Below, in pieces: positions 28,954-36,785 of a stretch of DNA of 40,391 bases; position 1 is the stretch's first letter, and the number at the start of each line of letters is the position of its first letter. The notes under the pieces were generated by a model. The model did not search any database and had not been told where the DNA came from. It saw nothing but the letters and a program-made list of their open reading frames with translations. The translations under genes were made by a program, and so were the position numbers. The DNA comes from a virus: the IMG/VR virus record IMGVR_UViG_3300036817_000094, positions 1-40,391 of that record, one strand, 5' to 3'.

Positions 28954-29763
28954 TTAAGCTAGGGCGTCAACGGCCCGTCTGAAGACGGGATCGCGTAGCC
29001 GTTCGTTATACTCTGCTCGGGACATTCGTTCTAGGTCTGCCCTTGTAATCAAGGGTGTCCGGGGCCGGGGGGCTGGCTTGCTCCCGTTGGCATCGGAGTT
29101 ACGCAGGCCGGTTGATACGCTGCGTGGGGCCGGTTGGGACGGTGGTGCCGGGGGCTGTACAAACGCGACGGGGGTAGCTGGAGGCTCTTCACTCCCACCA
29201 TCGACTCTAGGGTACTGGATTAGCTGCCCGTTCTCTAAAAGGTTGGTATACACGATGGCCAGATTGTTGCGTGTGAGGTCGTAGCCACTGGCGCGGAGAG
29301 CGTTCATTAGCTTTTCGCTGTTCTCCTGCACTGGATAGTATTCCGGGTAATCCTTCACGAAGGCCTCGGCCTCTTCCCGGTAGAAGTTGTCGGCGGCTTC
29401 CTTGTCGAACTCGGCGAACTTCTGTCCCACCATCGACGGGGCCGCGCCTTGTTTCGCCGTCACAATCTCATCGACTACTTCCACGATGCGGTTGGGGTCC
29501 GTAATCTCGGCTGTGTAGCGGAGCCGGTCCGCCGAGGTAATCTCGCGGGGCTGGACGTTCATGGGCTGGCGTCCTCTGTCGGGCCGCAGCACCTTTCCGA
29601 GTTGCCGGTTGGCGTGGACCTGTGCATCGGCCAAGGCCTCTGTGACTTCATCGATTGACTTGCCTTTGAAGGTAGAAACGCGATGCCCGGCGCTGTTCTC
29701 TATGACAAGGATGTAATCGCCGTTTTCATCAGGTTGTTTGTCGTTCAACCATAGTTTTCGCAT
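28954..29763 (-). CDS. Scaffold-like capsid assembly protein
   Basis: A 269-residue acidic protein in the position of a scaffold, just before the major capsid gene. The N-terminus is an alpha/beta domain (GHRVSTFKGKSIDEVTEAL). Residues 131-182 (AFVKDYPEYYPVQEN then LTRNNLAIVYTNLLENG) form a compact helical domain common in phage capsid-assembly proteins. A Pro/Ala linker follows (FVQPPAPPSQPAPRS), then a helical C-terminus (RADLERMSRAEYNERLRD) that resembles scaffold coat-binding ends. A strong AGGAG precedes ATG 29763. The 131-182 domain also exists alone as gene 40121. Confidence 0.65.
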   Translation of the reverse strand: MRKLWLNDKQPDENGDYILVIENSAGHRVSTFKGKSIDEVTEALADAQVHANRQLGKVLRPDRGRQPMNVQPREITSADRLRYTAEITDPNRIVEVVDEIVTAKQGAAPSMVGQKFAEFDKEAADNFYREEAEAFVKDYPEYYPVQENSEKLMNALRASGYDLTRNNLAIVYTNLLENGQLIQYPRVDGGSEEPPATPVAFVQPPAPPSQPAPRSVSTGLRNSDANGSKPAPRPRTPLITRADLERMSRAEYNERLRDPVFRRAVDALA

Positions 29764-29775
29764 GATTCACTTCTC

Positions 29776-30180
29776 CTAGTAAGGGCCGAATCCGTCTTCC
29801 ACTTCTGCGAGCGGCATGTAGTTGGTGGGGTTGAGAATGTTCTCTCTCTCCATCTCTTCCGCTGTGATCGGTGGAACGAATAAGGGTTTTTCAACACTCG
29901 CCGTGTAGGAGGAAACAACATCATTCAGTTTTTCTTGCAGGTGGGTGAAAATCATCCACGCAGCTTTAGCCATCTTGTGATTCGCCAGCACCTCGGCCTC
30001 TTTGTCGGCGTCAGTGTTTATGAGTACGGTTTCCACTTCGATGCAGCACTGCTCCATCACGTCCAATAAATCCGGCCAGGTTTCGCTGTTTCTGAGCGCG
30101 AACAGGTTACGAACTTGAGACGGGGTTAACTTCCCGGTTACGCCGAATCGCCGTTCTGTGCGGATAACGTCTTGCATCAT
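29776..30180 (-). CDS. Small head-completion-type or portal-associated protein
   Basis: A 134-residue mainly helical protein (SQVRNLFALRNSETWPDLLD, ANHKMAKAAWMIFTHLQEKL) with an acidic end. It lies between portal and scaffold, and its ATGATG start overlaps the portal stop. No specific family recognised; in phages with this gene order such proteins may assist portal or scaffold assembly. Confidence 0.5.
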   Translation of the reverse strand: MMQDVIRTERRFGVTGKLTPSQVRNLFALRNSETWPDLLDVMEQCCIEVETVLINTDADKEAEVLANHKMAKAAWMIFTHLQEKLNDVVSSYTASVEKPLFVPPITAEEMERENILNPTNYMPLAEVEDGFGPY

Positions 30181-32306
30181 CCACCCCCTACCGGCGAGAA
30201 GAATCCGCTACCCTGCATGGTCCGTTCGTCCGCTGTGCGTTCGGCAAATGCAGAGGCCCGGTCGAGCGGAGATTCTACTATGTGATCGTGTTGAGTTTTA
30301 ACCGCGTTCGCCGCGATGCGTCCCTGAATCTTCATGTCCTCCAACTGCACGGCGTTCTGTTGCTTTTGCTGTAGCTGTTGAGACTCGGCCTGCGCTTGCT
30401 GCATAGCGGGGTTGTTCTGTGCCATGGTTGCTTTTTCTTGGTCCGTCATCGGAACGATGAGGTCTCGTTTGTTCTTCCACTCGCTGACATCCATGACCAT
30501 GTTGGCAAGTTCGAGCACGTTGACCTTCCAGCCAATGTTGCTCATCTGCGATACGAGCGCCTGATTACCGAAGACTTCGAGTAGGAAGGGGAGGGCCTGA
30601 GCCATGCGACCGCGAGCCGCCAGCCGCGTACCGGCCAGCGTGTCAAACTTAAGGTCTGCGTTCATAAAGTCGTAGAAGTCCACCATCAGCGCCTCCGTCA
30701 GAGTTTGCCCGAGCAGAGCGCGAATTTCTGCGACCGTCATACGTTGCTTCACGTTGTACCAAACGAAATTGAGGAAGGGTATGAGAACGCCGTCGATGAT
30801 GCGTTCAACCGGCGCTTGTAGTCTGCCCTGCGCTGCACCCTGTAGCGCGGCGGCTCCGGTGCCGGATCGTGCGATGCTGCTGCCGCGTCCGGGGAGCGAG
30901 CCTTGAATCATGGCTTGGTCGGCTCCGGTAGTCGAGTCGGCTGTCTGGTTTGAGACTTGCAGCGCTCGCCATGCGTCGGCGGGTACTTGAGGCTGGGGCA
31001 CCAGCATGACCGCCTTGGTCGCGTCGTTGCCATCCACCAGCCGGATACCGCCGAGCCTCCGTCTCAAGTCCTGCGTGGGAACGTTGGCACCTCTGGCAAC
31101 GATGGTCTCGGGCTGGACGGCGAAGGCGATGATGTCCAAGGCCGCGTTGGTGATGCCCTGATCTATGCGCTGATCGCTTCCCGCGATGCGGCCCACCCCC
31201 ATGCCCCAGCCTGCATTTTCGATATTCCAGAAGTTCGATTCGAAGTAGGGGATGCACCCGAGCGTGTGAGCGCCGTTGCGGATGACAACCTTCTGTTGCA
31301 GCACCACCCGCACAGTGTCCTCGCTCCACCATTCGAGTACCTGCATCGGCTTTTCTAATGGGTCTTCGGACCACTCAACTTGGTCCTCCGGGGCTGCGTG
31401 GAAGATGGCCGCATTGGTGCCGCTCATGGTGCGCGTGGCCTGACTGATACTCTTCGTCTGCTCAACATCGAACATAAAAATTCCCCGAAGCGTTTCATCG
31501 TCGGGGATGTCATAGTCTGGATTCTGCCGCAGCTTGGTGAGGTCATCGTAGTTGAGATACAACTCCTGCACCACCCAACCGGCCTTCCAGATTTGATTAG
31601 GCTTGTTCCACTTCGGATTTGGGTAGACGGTTCCAAGTTCGCACTTCTCGAAAGTGGGGCGCTTTTTTACTACCTGTTTTGTGACTTTTTTGAACTCATC
31701 GGACTCCTTCGTAAAGACGAGCGAAGGTGGACCGCCAAGGGGCATGGGGAGCTTGATGGGTGCGCTCTTGCGCTCGTAGGTGGTGACGTTCTCTGTGAAC
31801 TCTTCCCACCCGCCTTTGAAGATGACGGAGCCTTGGTTACACATTCCTTCAATCCCGTAGCTCATCTCGGGTTTGAAGTCGCACATGTCGAGCAGGATGG
31901 ATATAAGTTCTTTCCACGCTCGGGCTGAGTTGGAATGGACGTTAGGCCGGGGCCGGATTTCAAACGGCGTCGTATCCGAAAAAACCGCCCCGGTCATAGC
32001 CGGGGCGAGTGAGTTGACCTGCTTGGCAACGTTGAATCGGGATACGTTGGAACGCGCCACGCTACTGCCTTCGAAGGTCGCTTGTGTACGTGGCGATTGA
32101 TAGAGAGTGTCGGATTCTCTCCAATGGAGAACCCACATTCGATCTGTGAGCCAAGCGCTAGCGCGTTGGTAGTCCTGTACGACGATGGAGAGAACGGCTT
32201 GATCGGTATATTTCGGGTCGGGTGCGAAGCCCGAGGTTGCAGTGACATCCTGCGGAACTACCGGCGAACTCCATACACCATCTGCAATGAGCGCTGACGA
32301 ACCCAT
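30177..32306 (-). CDS. Portal protein
   Basis: A 709-residue protein fitting podovirus portal proteins, the dodecameric ring through which DNA is packaged. Size, position directly after the terminase region and before scaffold and capsid, and the sequence features QVNSLAPAMTGAVFSDTTPF (about 92-111), WGMGVGRIAGSDQRIDQGIT (about 370-389) and a Gln-rich helical C-terminus (AQAESQQLQQKQQNAVQLED) all fit. The C-terminal helix probably forms the barrel. GAGGG lies eight bases before ATG 32306. Identity rests on context and length rather than one decisive motif. Confidence 0.75.
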   Translation of the reverse strand: MGSSALIADGVWSSPVVPQDVTATSGFAPDPKYTDQAVLSIVVQDYQRASAWLTDRMWVLHWRESDTLYQSPRTQATFEGSSVARSNVSRFNVAKQVNSLAPAMTGAVFSDTTPFEIRPRPNVHSNSARAWKELISILLDMCDFKPEMSYGIEGMCNQGSVIFKGGWEEFTENVTTYERKSAPIKLPMPLGGPPSLVFTKESDEFKKVTKQVVKKRPTFEKCELGTVYPNPKWNKPNQIWKAGWVVQELYLNYDDLTKLRQNPDYDIPDDETLRGIFMFDVEQTKSISQATRTMSGTNAAIFHAAPEDQVEWSEDPLEKPMQVLEWWSEDTVRVVLQQKVVIRNGAHTLGCIPYFESNFWNIENAGWGMGVGRIAGSDQRIDQGITNAALDIIAFAVQPETIVARGANVPTQDLRRRLGGIRLVDGNDATKAVMLVPQPQVPADAWRALQVSNQTADSTTGADQAMIQGSLPGRGSSIARSGTGAAALQGAAQGRLQAPVERIIDGVLIPFLNFVWYNVKQRMTVAEIRALLGQTLTEALMVDFYDFMNADLKFDTLAGTRLAARGRMAQALPFLLEVFGNQALVSQMSNIGWKVNVLELANMVMDVSEWKNKRDLIVPMTDQEKATMAQNNPAMQQAQAESQQLQQKQQNAVQLEDMKIQGRIAANAVKTQHDHIVESPLDRASAFAERTADERTMQGSGFFSPVGGG

Positions 32307-32484
32307 GACATACCCTCGCCGATAAACTCCGGCGGGTTTCGGATGGGGTTAGTCCATCGCTTCCGCGCACACCGTAAGCGCCTAGCCATGAGCGCTGTTG
32401 AATGGGCCTAAACTACACCTGTTGCAGATAGATTTCAAACCACCTTCGCCAGACTTTCGCTTAAATCTTCTGTATGCTCCATCC
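32307..32484. promoter_or_regulatory. Divergent intergenic region, portal / gene 32485
   Basis: A stretch of 178 bases between the leftward portal and rightward gene 32485. It contains AGCGC-ctagccatga-GCGCT and an extended -10-like TGTATGCT at 32471-32478. If transcription starts near 32485, that message would be leaderless. No convincing -35 is present. Confidence 0.35.
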
Positions 32485-33033
32485 ATGGAAGTCGATAGCC
32501 TGCTGTCTGATAGCGTTCTCGAAGCCTCCCGGCCTCGCTACTATAGCCGTGACGGAACGCCGATTTTTGATGATGCCCTTGGCCCTGCGTGTTTGAAGTG
32601 GGCGGCGCTGTATGAGGAGCAAAAGTATCGCATCGTCCAACAGAACCGAACTCTTTACGGTGAGCGCCTGTCTACGGTGTGGCTCGGTCTCGATCATAGT
32701 TTCGGGTTCGGTGCGATGCGAGCGCCGGTGATCTTCGAAACCATGTTGTTCGCGCCACGCGACCGGGAAGAACAGCGGCGAGGCCTCCGCAGTTTGATGG
32801 ACCCGAGCGCCGAGACATCGGAGCAAAAAGAGCGACGCAAAAAGAACGAGGCATACCGGGTGAAACACTACCCGCATGACCAACTGCAACTTCGCTATAC
32901 CAACGAAGATGAGGCTTGGGCTACTCACAAGCGGCTCTGGTGGGCCTGCATCATCCCGCCGCGCTGGAGAGCCTTTCTACTCGGTACGGTCCTAGATATT
33001 TCGATCTGGAGACCGTACCGAGAACAGGGCTAG
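32485..33033 (+). CDS. Conserved phage hypothetical protein, antisense to the late operon
   Basis: A 182-residue protein with a widely conserved but uncharacterised phage sequence: RYYSRDGTPIFDDALG near 18-33, STVWLGLDHSFGFGAMR (about 62-78), VIFETMLFAP and TNEDEAWATHKRL. Relatives occur in many siphoviruses, podoviruses and prophages; function unknown. The rightward orientation within a leftward operon is odd and may reflect an independent promoter or gene transfer. ATG 32485 is chosen because the conserved part starts soon after; there is no SD, so leaderless initiation is possible. A 12-bp inverted repeat lies at its 3' end, and its stop shares CTAG with the opposing gene. Confidence 0.65.
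   Translation: MEVDSLLSDSVLEASRPRYYSRDGTPIFDDALGPACLKWAALYEEQKYRIVQQNRTLYGERLSTVWLGLDHSFGFGAMRAPVIFETMLFAPRDREEQRRGLRSLMDPSAETSEQKERRKKNEAYRVKHYPHDQLQLRYTNEDEAWATHKRLWWACIIPPRWRAFLLGTVLDISIWRPYREQG
32980..33022. repeat. 12-bp inverted repeat at the end of gene 32485
   Basis: CTCGGTACGGTC (32980-32991) and GACCGTACCGAG (33011-33022) are perfectly complementary around a 19-base loop, inside the last codons of the rightward gene. No U-run follows. A mutual transcription barrier between the convergent genes, or a protein-binding site, could explain it. Confidence 0.6.
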
Positions 33034-33218
33034 CGCGGGTAGCCTTTGATCTTGCTCCGTTTGTTCGGCTGGACGCCGTGAGTTTCGAGCTTGTCACCGC
33101 TGATAGCTCCGCTGACGGTCTTCGAACGGTTGGGCATCTTTCCGCCCTGTATGCCCTTGCTGGCGGCGGCGACGGGGCGACGATCTACGTGGCCTCGGGT
33201 GATCTTCGTGTGAGCCAT
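33030..33218 (-). CDS. Small basic protein
   Basis: A 62-residue basic protein (HTKITRGHVDRRPVAAASKG, KMPNRSKTVSGAISG, NKRSKIKGYPR). A perfect GGAGG lies eight bases before ATG 33218. An in-frame extension to ATG 33302 adds 28 basic/polar residues and overlaps a ten-codon micro-frame (33299-33328) by ATGA, so a longer form is possible. Charge suggests DNA or RNA binding. It ends convergently with gene 32485, both stops sharing CTAG. Confidence 0.5.
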   Translation of the reverse strand: MAHTKITRGHVDRRPVAAASKGIQGGKMPNRSKTVSGAISGDKLETHGVQPNKRSKIKGYPR

Positions 33219-33346
33219 TTTTGTATCCTCCGGTGGCCGGGTGGCTTGTCTCATCCGCTCGGCGGTAGGTCCATCGTTGTACTGCGTTGGCCTTCGTTTC
33301 ATGGCCACATTGGCCTCTGTTGATACATCGTTATTTCCTCTTTCCG

Positions 33347-33679
33347 TTAGCTGTCCGCTTCCGCCGAGGGAGCGCCTTGTCCTGTGTTTGCTCGATGGCT
33401 CTCCCCGGACTCGGCGTCCGATGCTTCGGCATGTGCGGGTACTTCCCTTTCGATGCTGCCATGGATTCCCCCTTTGACTGTGATACATTGCAGCGCGAGC
33501 TTATCGTAAGTCCTGAGTAGGTTGGTCAGCCAATTGCGAAACAAGAGGATGCTGTGCTCACCTCTGAGGTCGATTTCCGTTTGGTTGGAAAGGCTCTCTA
33601 GCGCAAGGTTTATCGTCCTGTCGAGCGGCGACTCCATGTTTGCACACACAACCCTGTCAATTGCCATCGCTGTCCTCAT
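33347..33679 (-). CDS. Hypothetical protein with an acidic disordered tail
   Basis: A 110-residue protein. The first 70 residues could form a helical domain (MESPLDRTINLALESLSNQT, RNWLTNLLRTYDKLALQ); the last 35 are disordered and rich in Glu, Ser and Ala. It overlaps the stop of the Lys-rich gene 33676 by ATGA. Position near terminase would allow a small terminase subunit, but there is no helix-turn-helix, so that is not claimed. Confidence 0.5.
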   Translation of the reverse strand: MRTAMAIDRVVCANMESPLDRTINLALESLSNQTEIDLRGEHSILLFRNWLTNLLRTYDKLALQCITVKGGIHGSIEREVPAHAEASDAESGESHRANTGQGAPSAEADS

Positions 33680-33870
33680 CGCTTGCTGCGTCTTTTCTTC
33701 CGTGCAGCCCTAGCTACATTTTGCGCGAAGATGGCTTTTTTAGCTGCCTTGCCGCCCTTCTTTTTCGCGGCTGCAATCTTCTTTTTGGTGGCTTTGCCGA
33801 AGCTGCCGAGGGTGCCACGCTTTTTCATTTTTTTTACTGCTGATTGTATCCACTTCTTTTTGGTCGCCAT
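33676..33870 (-). CDS. Lysine-rich histone-H1-like DNA-binding protein
   Basis: A 64-residue protein, mostly Lys, Ala and Arg, beginning ATKKKWIQSAVKKMKKRGTL and continuing with KKKIAAAKKKGGKAAKKA-type repeats to RKKRRSKR. Its WIQ-AV-K-GTL start matches short basic proteins found in many phages that probably coat DNA or join the capsid interior. AAGGAGG lies six bases before ATG 33870. It overlaps gene 33740 out of frame by 131 bases. Confidence 0.6.
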   Translation of the reverse strand: MATKKKWIQSAVKKMKKRGTLGSFGKATKKKIAAAKKKGGKAAKKAIFAQNVARAARKKRRSKR

Positions 33871-33970
33871 GCTGAACCTCCTTACAATATCCGGTTCCCG
33901 CGCCTCGGTCCTCATCTCGGCGTATGTGTTCGTAGGGCACTTCGTCCATGCAGTCCCAGCACCAAGCCAT
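33740..33970 (-). CDS. Small protein with a CWDC pair, overlapping the Lys-rich gene
   Basis: A 76-residue open frame starting at ATG 33970, three bases after the terminase stop, with GGAG eight bases upstream. The unique N-terminal part MAWCWDCMDEVPYEHIRRDE has two cysteines and later a third (GTGYCKEV). Residues from about 33 are encoded by the same bases as the Lys-rich gene 33676-33870 in another frame. The good SD and position argue for at least the first 30 residues being made; the rest may be tolerated overlap. Confidence 0.45.
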   Translation of the reverse strand: MAWCWDCMDEVPYEHIRRDEDRGAGTGYCKEVQHGDQKEVDTISSKKNEKAWHPRQLRQSHQKEDCSREKEGRQGS

Positions 33971-33972
33971 TG

Positions 33973-35703
33973 TCAATACTCCAATCCGGGTATCAGGATT
34001 TCGAGGCCGTGTTCTCCAATCTTTTGATCTTCGATCCATGGTTCGGGAGCTTCCACCTCCTCCGGCTCCGGCTCTGGTGGGGCGTAGGGGCCGCGCCCAT
34101 AGACCATATTGAAGTGGTCGCGCTGGCGCAACATCTCCCACGCATCCTCTGAGTCTTGCTCTTCGTTAGCGATGCTGACAGGCAGGTTATCGGCAAGCCG
34201 CGAGATGACATCGGGAAGGCCTGTCTCTGGCGTCATGCCGTACTCTACGAAGCCGGTCATCAGTGGCTTCGTCTTCACGCCGGAAGAGAACAGGAGTCGC
34301 GACGTTGCAATCAGCGCTTCCATGGATCGGATGCGGATGTCGCGCTCGCCTTCGTCTTCGGTGAACTCGGTCCAGTCGATGCGGATAGGCCAGCCGGTTG
34401 AAAGCGAGTAGTTGTCGATGGAGGGCTGGAAGATGCGAGCGCCGGGAGAGTCCTCTATGGCTACTCTGTGGAGTCCGTGCTTGCGAGCGAGGTCATGGAT
34501 CATCCGGGCCATCACCGAGGGCTTGTAGTGGCCCTGTACGATGTCCACGATGTACATGCGGTTTCGATGCATGAGGCCTACAGCCCCCGAAACCTTCTCC
34601 CACCTCTGCGAACGACACGGTAACCTAAGCGACATAAAGGTTTCACCTTCCAGCGGTATGTCGGTTTCGTCCACCATCGCCCCCAGCGTCTCGCGTTCGC
34701 CGAACACAATCTCCGATGCACCATAACTGTCAAGCATGTATTGGCTCTGAAAACTGGCATAGTCGGCCTCGTACTCTTCTCTCAAAAATTCGTAGCTCAG
34801 GATCGTCGGAAACAGAAGCTCTACCTCATCCTCGGCAGGGAACCCGTTGGGGTCCAAGCGTTCGCCGGAGAGCAGTTTCATAGCCGGTTTGAATACCCGG
34901 TCATAAGAGCCGGGGCGAGCGGTTAGCAGTTGATCGTTGAACAGGTCGCCGGGTCCGTAGGGCGTACCGATGAGCATTTCGATACCGGTAGGCTTGAGGA
35001 TTTTGCGGCTGAGTTTATAGGCCTTGGTGACGCGGACGCGAGCGGAGAAGCTGTTCGAATTTCTGTTGTTGTTCACGTCATCGAGAATCAACACATCCGG
35101 GTGCCATCCGGTTGTGGCTGAGTCGATGGAGTTGCCCCACACCAGCGGCTCGATTATCTGCGGCTCGTTCTGACGCAGGGCCGCAGTGAACTCGCCGGAG
35201 TTTTTTTGTCGGGTGATGCATAGCTCAGGGAAGAGAGCTTGGAATAGTGTCACTGGCCGGTTGCCGGATCGCACAAAGAAGCTGGCCACTTGATCCACGA
35301 AGGCGAAGGCTAGTTCTTTGGACCCGGACAGGATGAGGATTGCGATGGTGAGGTAGTAGTTGAGGATGAGCCGGACCACGTTCGCGATGTCCATGGTCGA
35401 TTTGTAGGTGTTGCGGGGATACATCAGCGAGCGTCTGCGCTTTACACCCACGCTCAACTCTTCCACGGTGGCATTGCTGTCAATCTCGGGGAAGTAGTTG
35501 AGCGCTTCGTGGTGAACGTCGTCCGTGATGAGGCAGTAGCCGAGCACGTAGCAGAGCGCCAGAAGGTTCGTCTTACAGATGCGCCTACCGTCCTCCCTGC
35601 ACTCTTCGTCTTCGAGCACCAGCGCAGTCAGGTGCGAGCGCCATGTTTTGTTGTCGGCTCGCTCTTGGTGCGGATCGCGTAGCTTGCGCCAGTTGAAATG
35701 CAT
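33973..35703 (-). CDS. Terminase large subunit
   Basis: A 576-residue DNA-packaging motor. The ATPase half has a deviant Walker A YPRNTYKST (95-103), as usual for phage terminases, and Walker B VLILDD (204-209), followed by NNNRN. The C-terminal nuclease half has AIEDSPGARIF and LPDVISRLADN, matching later acidic residues, but where most families have a first catalytic Asp this one reads SLRLPCRSQRW. Together with portal and capsid it pumps genomic DNA into the head. No small subunit was identified. SD AGGA lies ten bases before ATG 35703. Confidence 0.85.
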   Translation of the reverse strand: MHFNWRKLRDPHQERADNKTWRSHLTALVLEDEECREDGRRICKTNLLALCYVLGYCLITDDVHHEALNYFPEIDSNATVEELSVGVKRRRSLMYPRNTYKSTMDIANVVRLILNYYLTIAILILSGSKELAFAFVDQVASFFVRSGNRPVTLFQALFPELCITRQKNSGEFTAALRQNEPQIIEPLVWGNSIDSATTGWHPDVLILDDVNNNRNSNSFSARVRVTKAYKLSRKILKPTGIEMLIGTPYGPGDLFNDQLLTARPGSYDRVFKPAMKLLSGERLDPNGFPAEDEVELLFPTILSYEFLREEYEADYASFQSQYMLDSYGASEIVFGERETLGAMVDETDIPLEGETFMSLRLPCRSQRWEKVSGAVGLMHRNRMYIVDIVQGHYKPSVMARMIHDLARKHGLHRVAIEDSPGARIFQPSIDNYSLSTGWPIRIDWTEFTEDEGERDIRIRSMEALIATSRLLFSSGVKTKPLMTGFVEYGMTPETGLPDVISRLADNLPVSIANEEQDSEDAWEMLRQRDHFNMVYGRGPYAPPEPEPEEVEAPEPWIEDQKIGEHGLEILIPGLEY

Positions 35704-35709
35704 CGCAGG

Positions 35710-35988
35710 TTATTCCTGCTCTCCGGCGTCTTGGTCGTCTGGCGGCTCCGGGGGTGGGGGTCCGTCTGGCGGCTCTGGCGGATTGTCGGCAATGTGTTGA
35801 GCTAGCTCTTTGACGTTATCCACGCTATGCTCGCGCCGGTCGCGCTGGCCGTCCATGGGTGGATGACCGTGCTTATTGCGAAGGTCATGGGTCACGAGAA
35901 ACTTGCCATCGGCGATGCCCCGGATGTGGGTCTCGTGGATGTGAAGTTTGTCACCCTTGCTGCTGAGTACACGCGCTGCTGAGTCCAT
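35710..35988 (-). CDS. Small protein with a Pro-rich tail
   Basis: A 92-residue protein with an N-terminal domain (GDKLHIHETHIRGIADGKFL, HSVDNVKELAQHIADN) and a Pro/Asp/Glu-rich disordered tail. GGAGG lies seven bases before ATG 35988. It sits immediately before the large terminase, a place often used for the small terminase subunit, but it lacks a visible DNA-binding motif. Function therefore left open. Confidence 0.5.
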   Translation of the reverse strand: MDSAARVLSSKGDKLHIHETHIRGIADGKFLVTHDLRNKHGHPPMDGQRDRREHSVDNVKELAQHIADNPPEPPDGPPPPEPPDDQDAGEQE

Positions 35989-36003
35989 GGACGCACCTCC
36001 GGG

Positions 36004-36165
36004 TTATATCGCGCCCTTCGCGACGAGGATGACGTAAAATTCCCACAAAAAAACCACCGCGTAGACGATGGCTTTTAGGAAGAATTTGATTCTGTCGGCG
36101 GTAATCAGGTCGATGAGTGGGGTGACGATGAAGGCGACGAGCAGAATGACGATGATGAGCAACAT
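36004..36165 (-). CDS. 53-residue double-helix membrane protein
   Basis: A small gene from ATG 36165, preceded by AGGGGG, to stop 36004. It is mostly hydrophobic: LLIIVILLVAFIVTPLIDLI as a first membrane helix, a polar turn (TADRIKFF), and AIVYAVVFLWEFYVILVA as a second. It overlaps the 3' end of gene 36105 by 61 bases. A two-helix protein of this size could be a holin, but it lies far from the endolysin; an envelope-acting early protein is an alternative. Confidence 0.5.
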   Translation of the reverse strand: MLLIIVILLVAFIVTPLIDLITADRIKFFLKAIVYAVVFLWEFYVILVAKGAI

Positions 36166-36359
36166 TTTGCCCCCTGTCTTTGTCTGACAACGTACTTTGG
36201 CACCTCGGCTGTGGTGCCGTCCGCAAAGCGAATCTTGACTCTGGTTTGGTTGTGGCCCTTAAAGACTTCGCAGGGCTGGCCCTTGCGGCCTACGAGGGTG
36301 AGGCCTCGGTAGACATACGGCAGGGGCGTTAGCTCGGGATTAGGCCGAGACGGATTCAC
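36105..36359 (-). CDS. Hypothetical protein
   Basis: An 84-residue protein. The first 60 residues look like a small beta domain (LPYVYRGLTLVGRKGQPCEV, TRVKIRFADGTTAEVPK), similar to SH3-like nucleic-acid or protein-binding barrels. The tail KCCSSSSFCSSPSSSPHSS is low-complexity because it overlaps the membrane gene 36004-36165 in another frame. Its start overlaps the stop of gene 36356 by ATGA. Confidence 0.5.
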   Translation of the reverse strand: MNPSRPNPELTPLPYVYRGLTLVGRKGQPCEVFKGHNQTRVKIRFADGTTAEVPKYVVRQRQGAKCCSSSSFCSSPSSSPHSST

Positions 36360-36610
36360 TGTATCACCTTTTCTGTCGGATTCGCTTGTTGTTTTAGGGA
36401 CTTATACCACTGTTTGAAGAGCCTCCGCTCTTCCGGGGTAGAGGGTTGGTTGCAATATTTACATTTGCGAGACTCAGCCTTGGCCCGTAGGTAGGCGTTT
36501 CGCTGTTTGGCGCATAAATCCCTGCACGTGATCGAACGGCGACGCTTACGGTCATCTGGCACCACCGTCCCACACACCACGCAGAAGACGTCGATGTTAT
36601 CTAGGCTCAT
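36356..36610 (-). CDS. Zinc-binding protein with three cysteine pairs
   Basis: An 84-residue basic protein. CVVCG (10-14), TCRDLC (28-33) and CKYC (50-53) provide six cysteines, a pattern suited to one or two zinc ions; the N-terminal part resembles phage ribbons of the form DxxCxxCGxxxP-RRxxCxxxC. A helical Lys-rich tail follows. GAGG lies six bases before ATG 36610. Likely nucleic-acid binding. It overlaps gene 36597 by 14 bases. Confidence 0.55.
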   Translation of the reverse strand: MSLDNIDVFCVVCGTVVPDDRKRRRSITCRDLCAKQRNAYLRAKAESRKCKYCNQPSTPEERRLFKQWYKSLKQQANPTEKVIQ

Positions 36611-36785
36611 TGGATTCCTCTTTGCTGAATGTGATTTTGTTCTCGATGACCTGAGCAGCTATGTCGTCCGTCACATCGAACTTTTGGCCGGTTATCTCGA
36701 CTACTCCCGGCTTCACTTCCTTATAGGCTCTGCTAGCGTAAAAACGATGACTGAAAGGCGACCAGAAAACTCTAATTCTCTTCAT
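36597..36785 (-). CDS. Small hypothetical protein
   Basis: A 62-residue protein, partly beta (RIRVFWSPFSHRFYASRAYK, GVVEITGQKFDVTDD) with an acidic helical end. The sequence is well formed and has AAGG upstream. It overlaps the preceding gene by 14 bases and gene 36356 by the same length. No family recognised. It is part of the first genes transcribed in the leftward operon after RusA. Confidence 0.5.
   Translation of the reverse strand: MKRIRVFWSPFSHRFYASRAYKEVKPGVVEITGQKFDVTDDIAAQVIENKITFSKEESNEPR

Noticed and set aside
35710-35988. Small terminase subunit
   Set aside because: The position is suggestive, but no DNA-binding helix-turn-helix can be seen.
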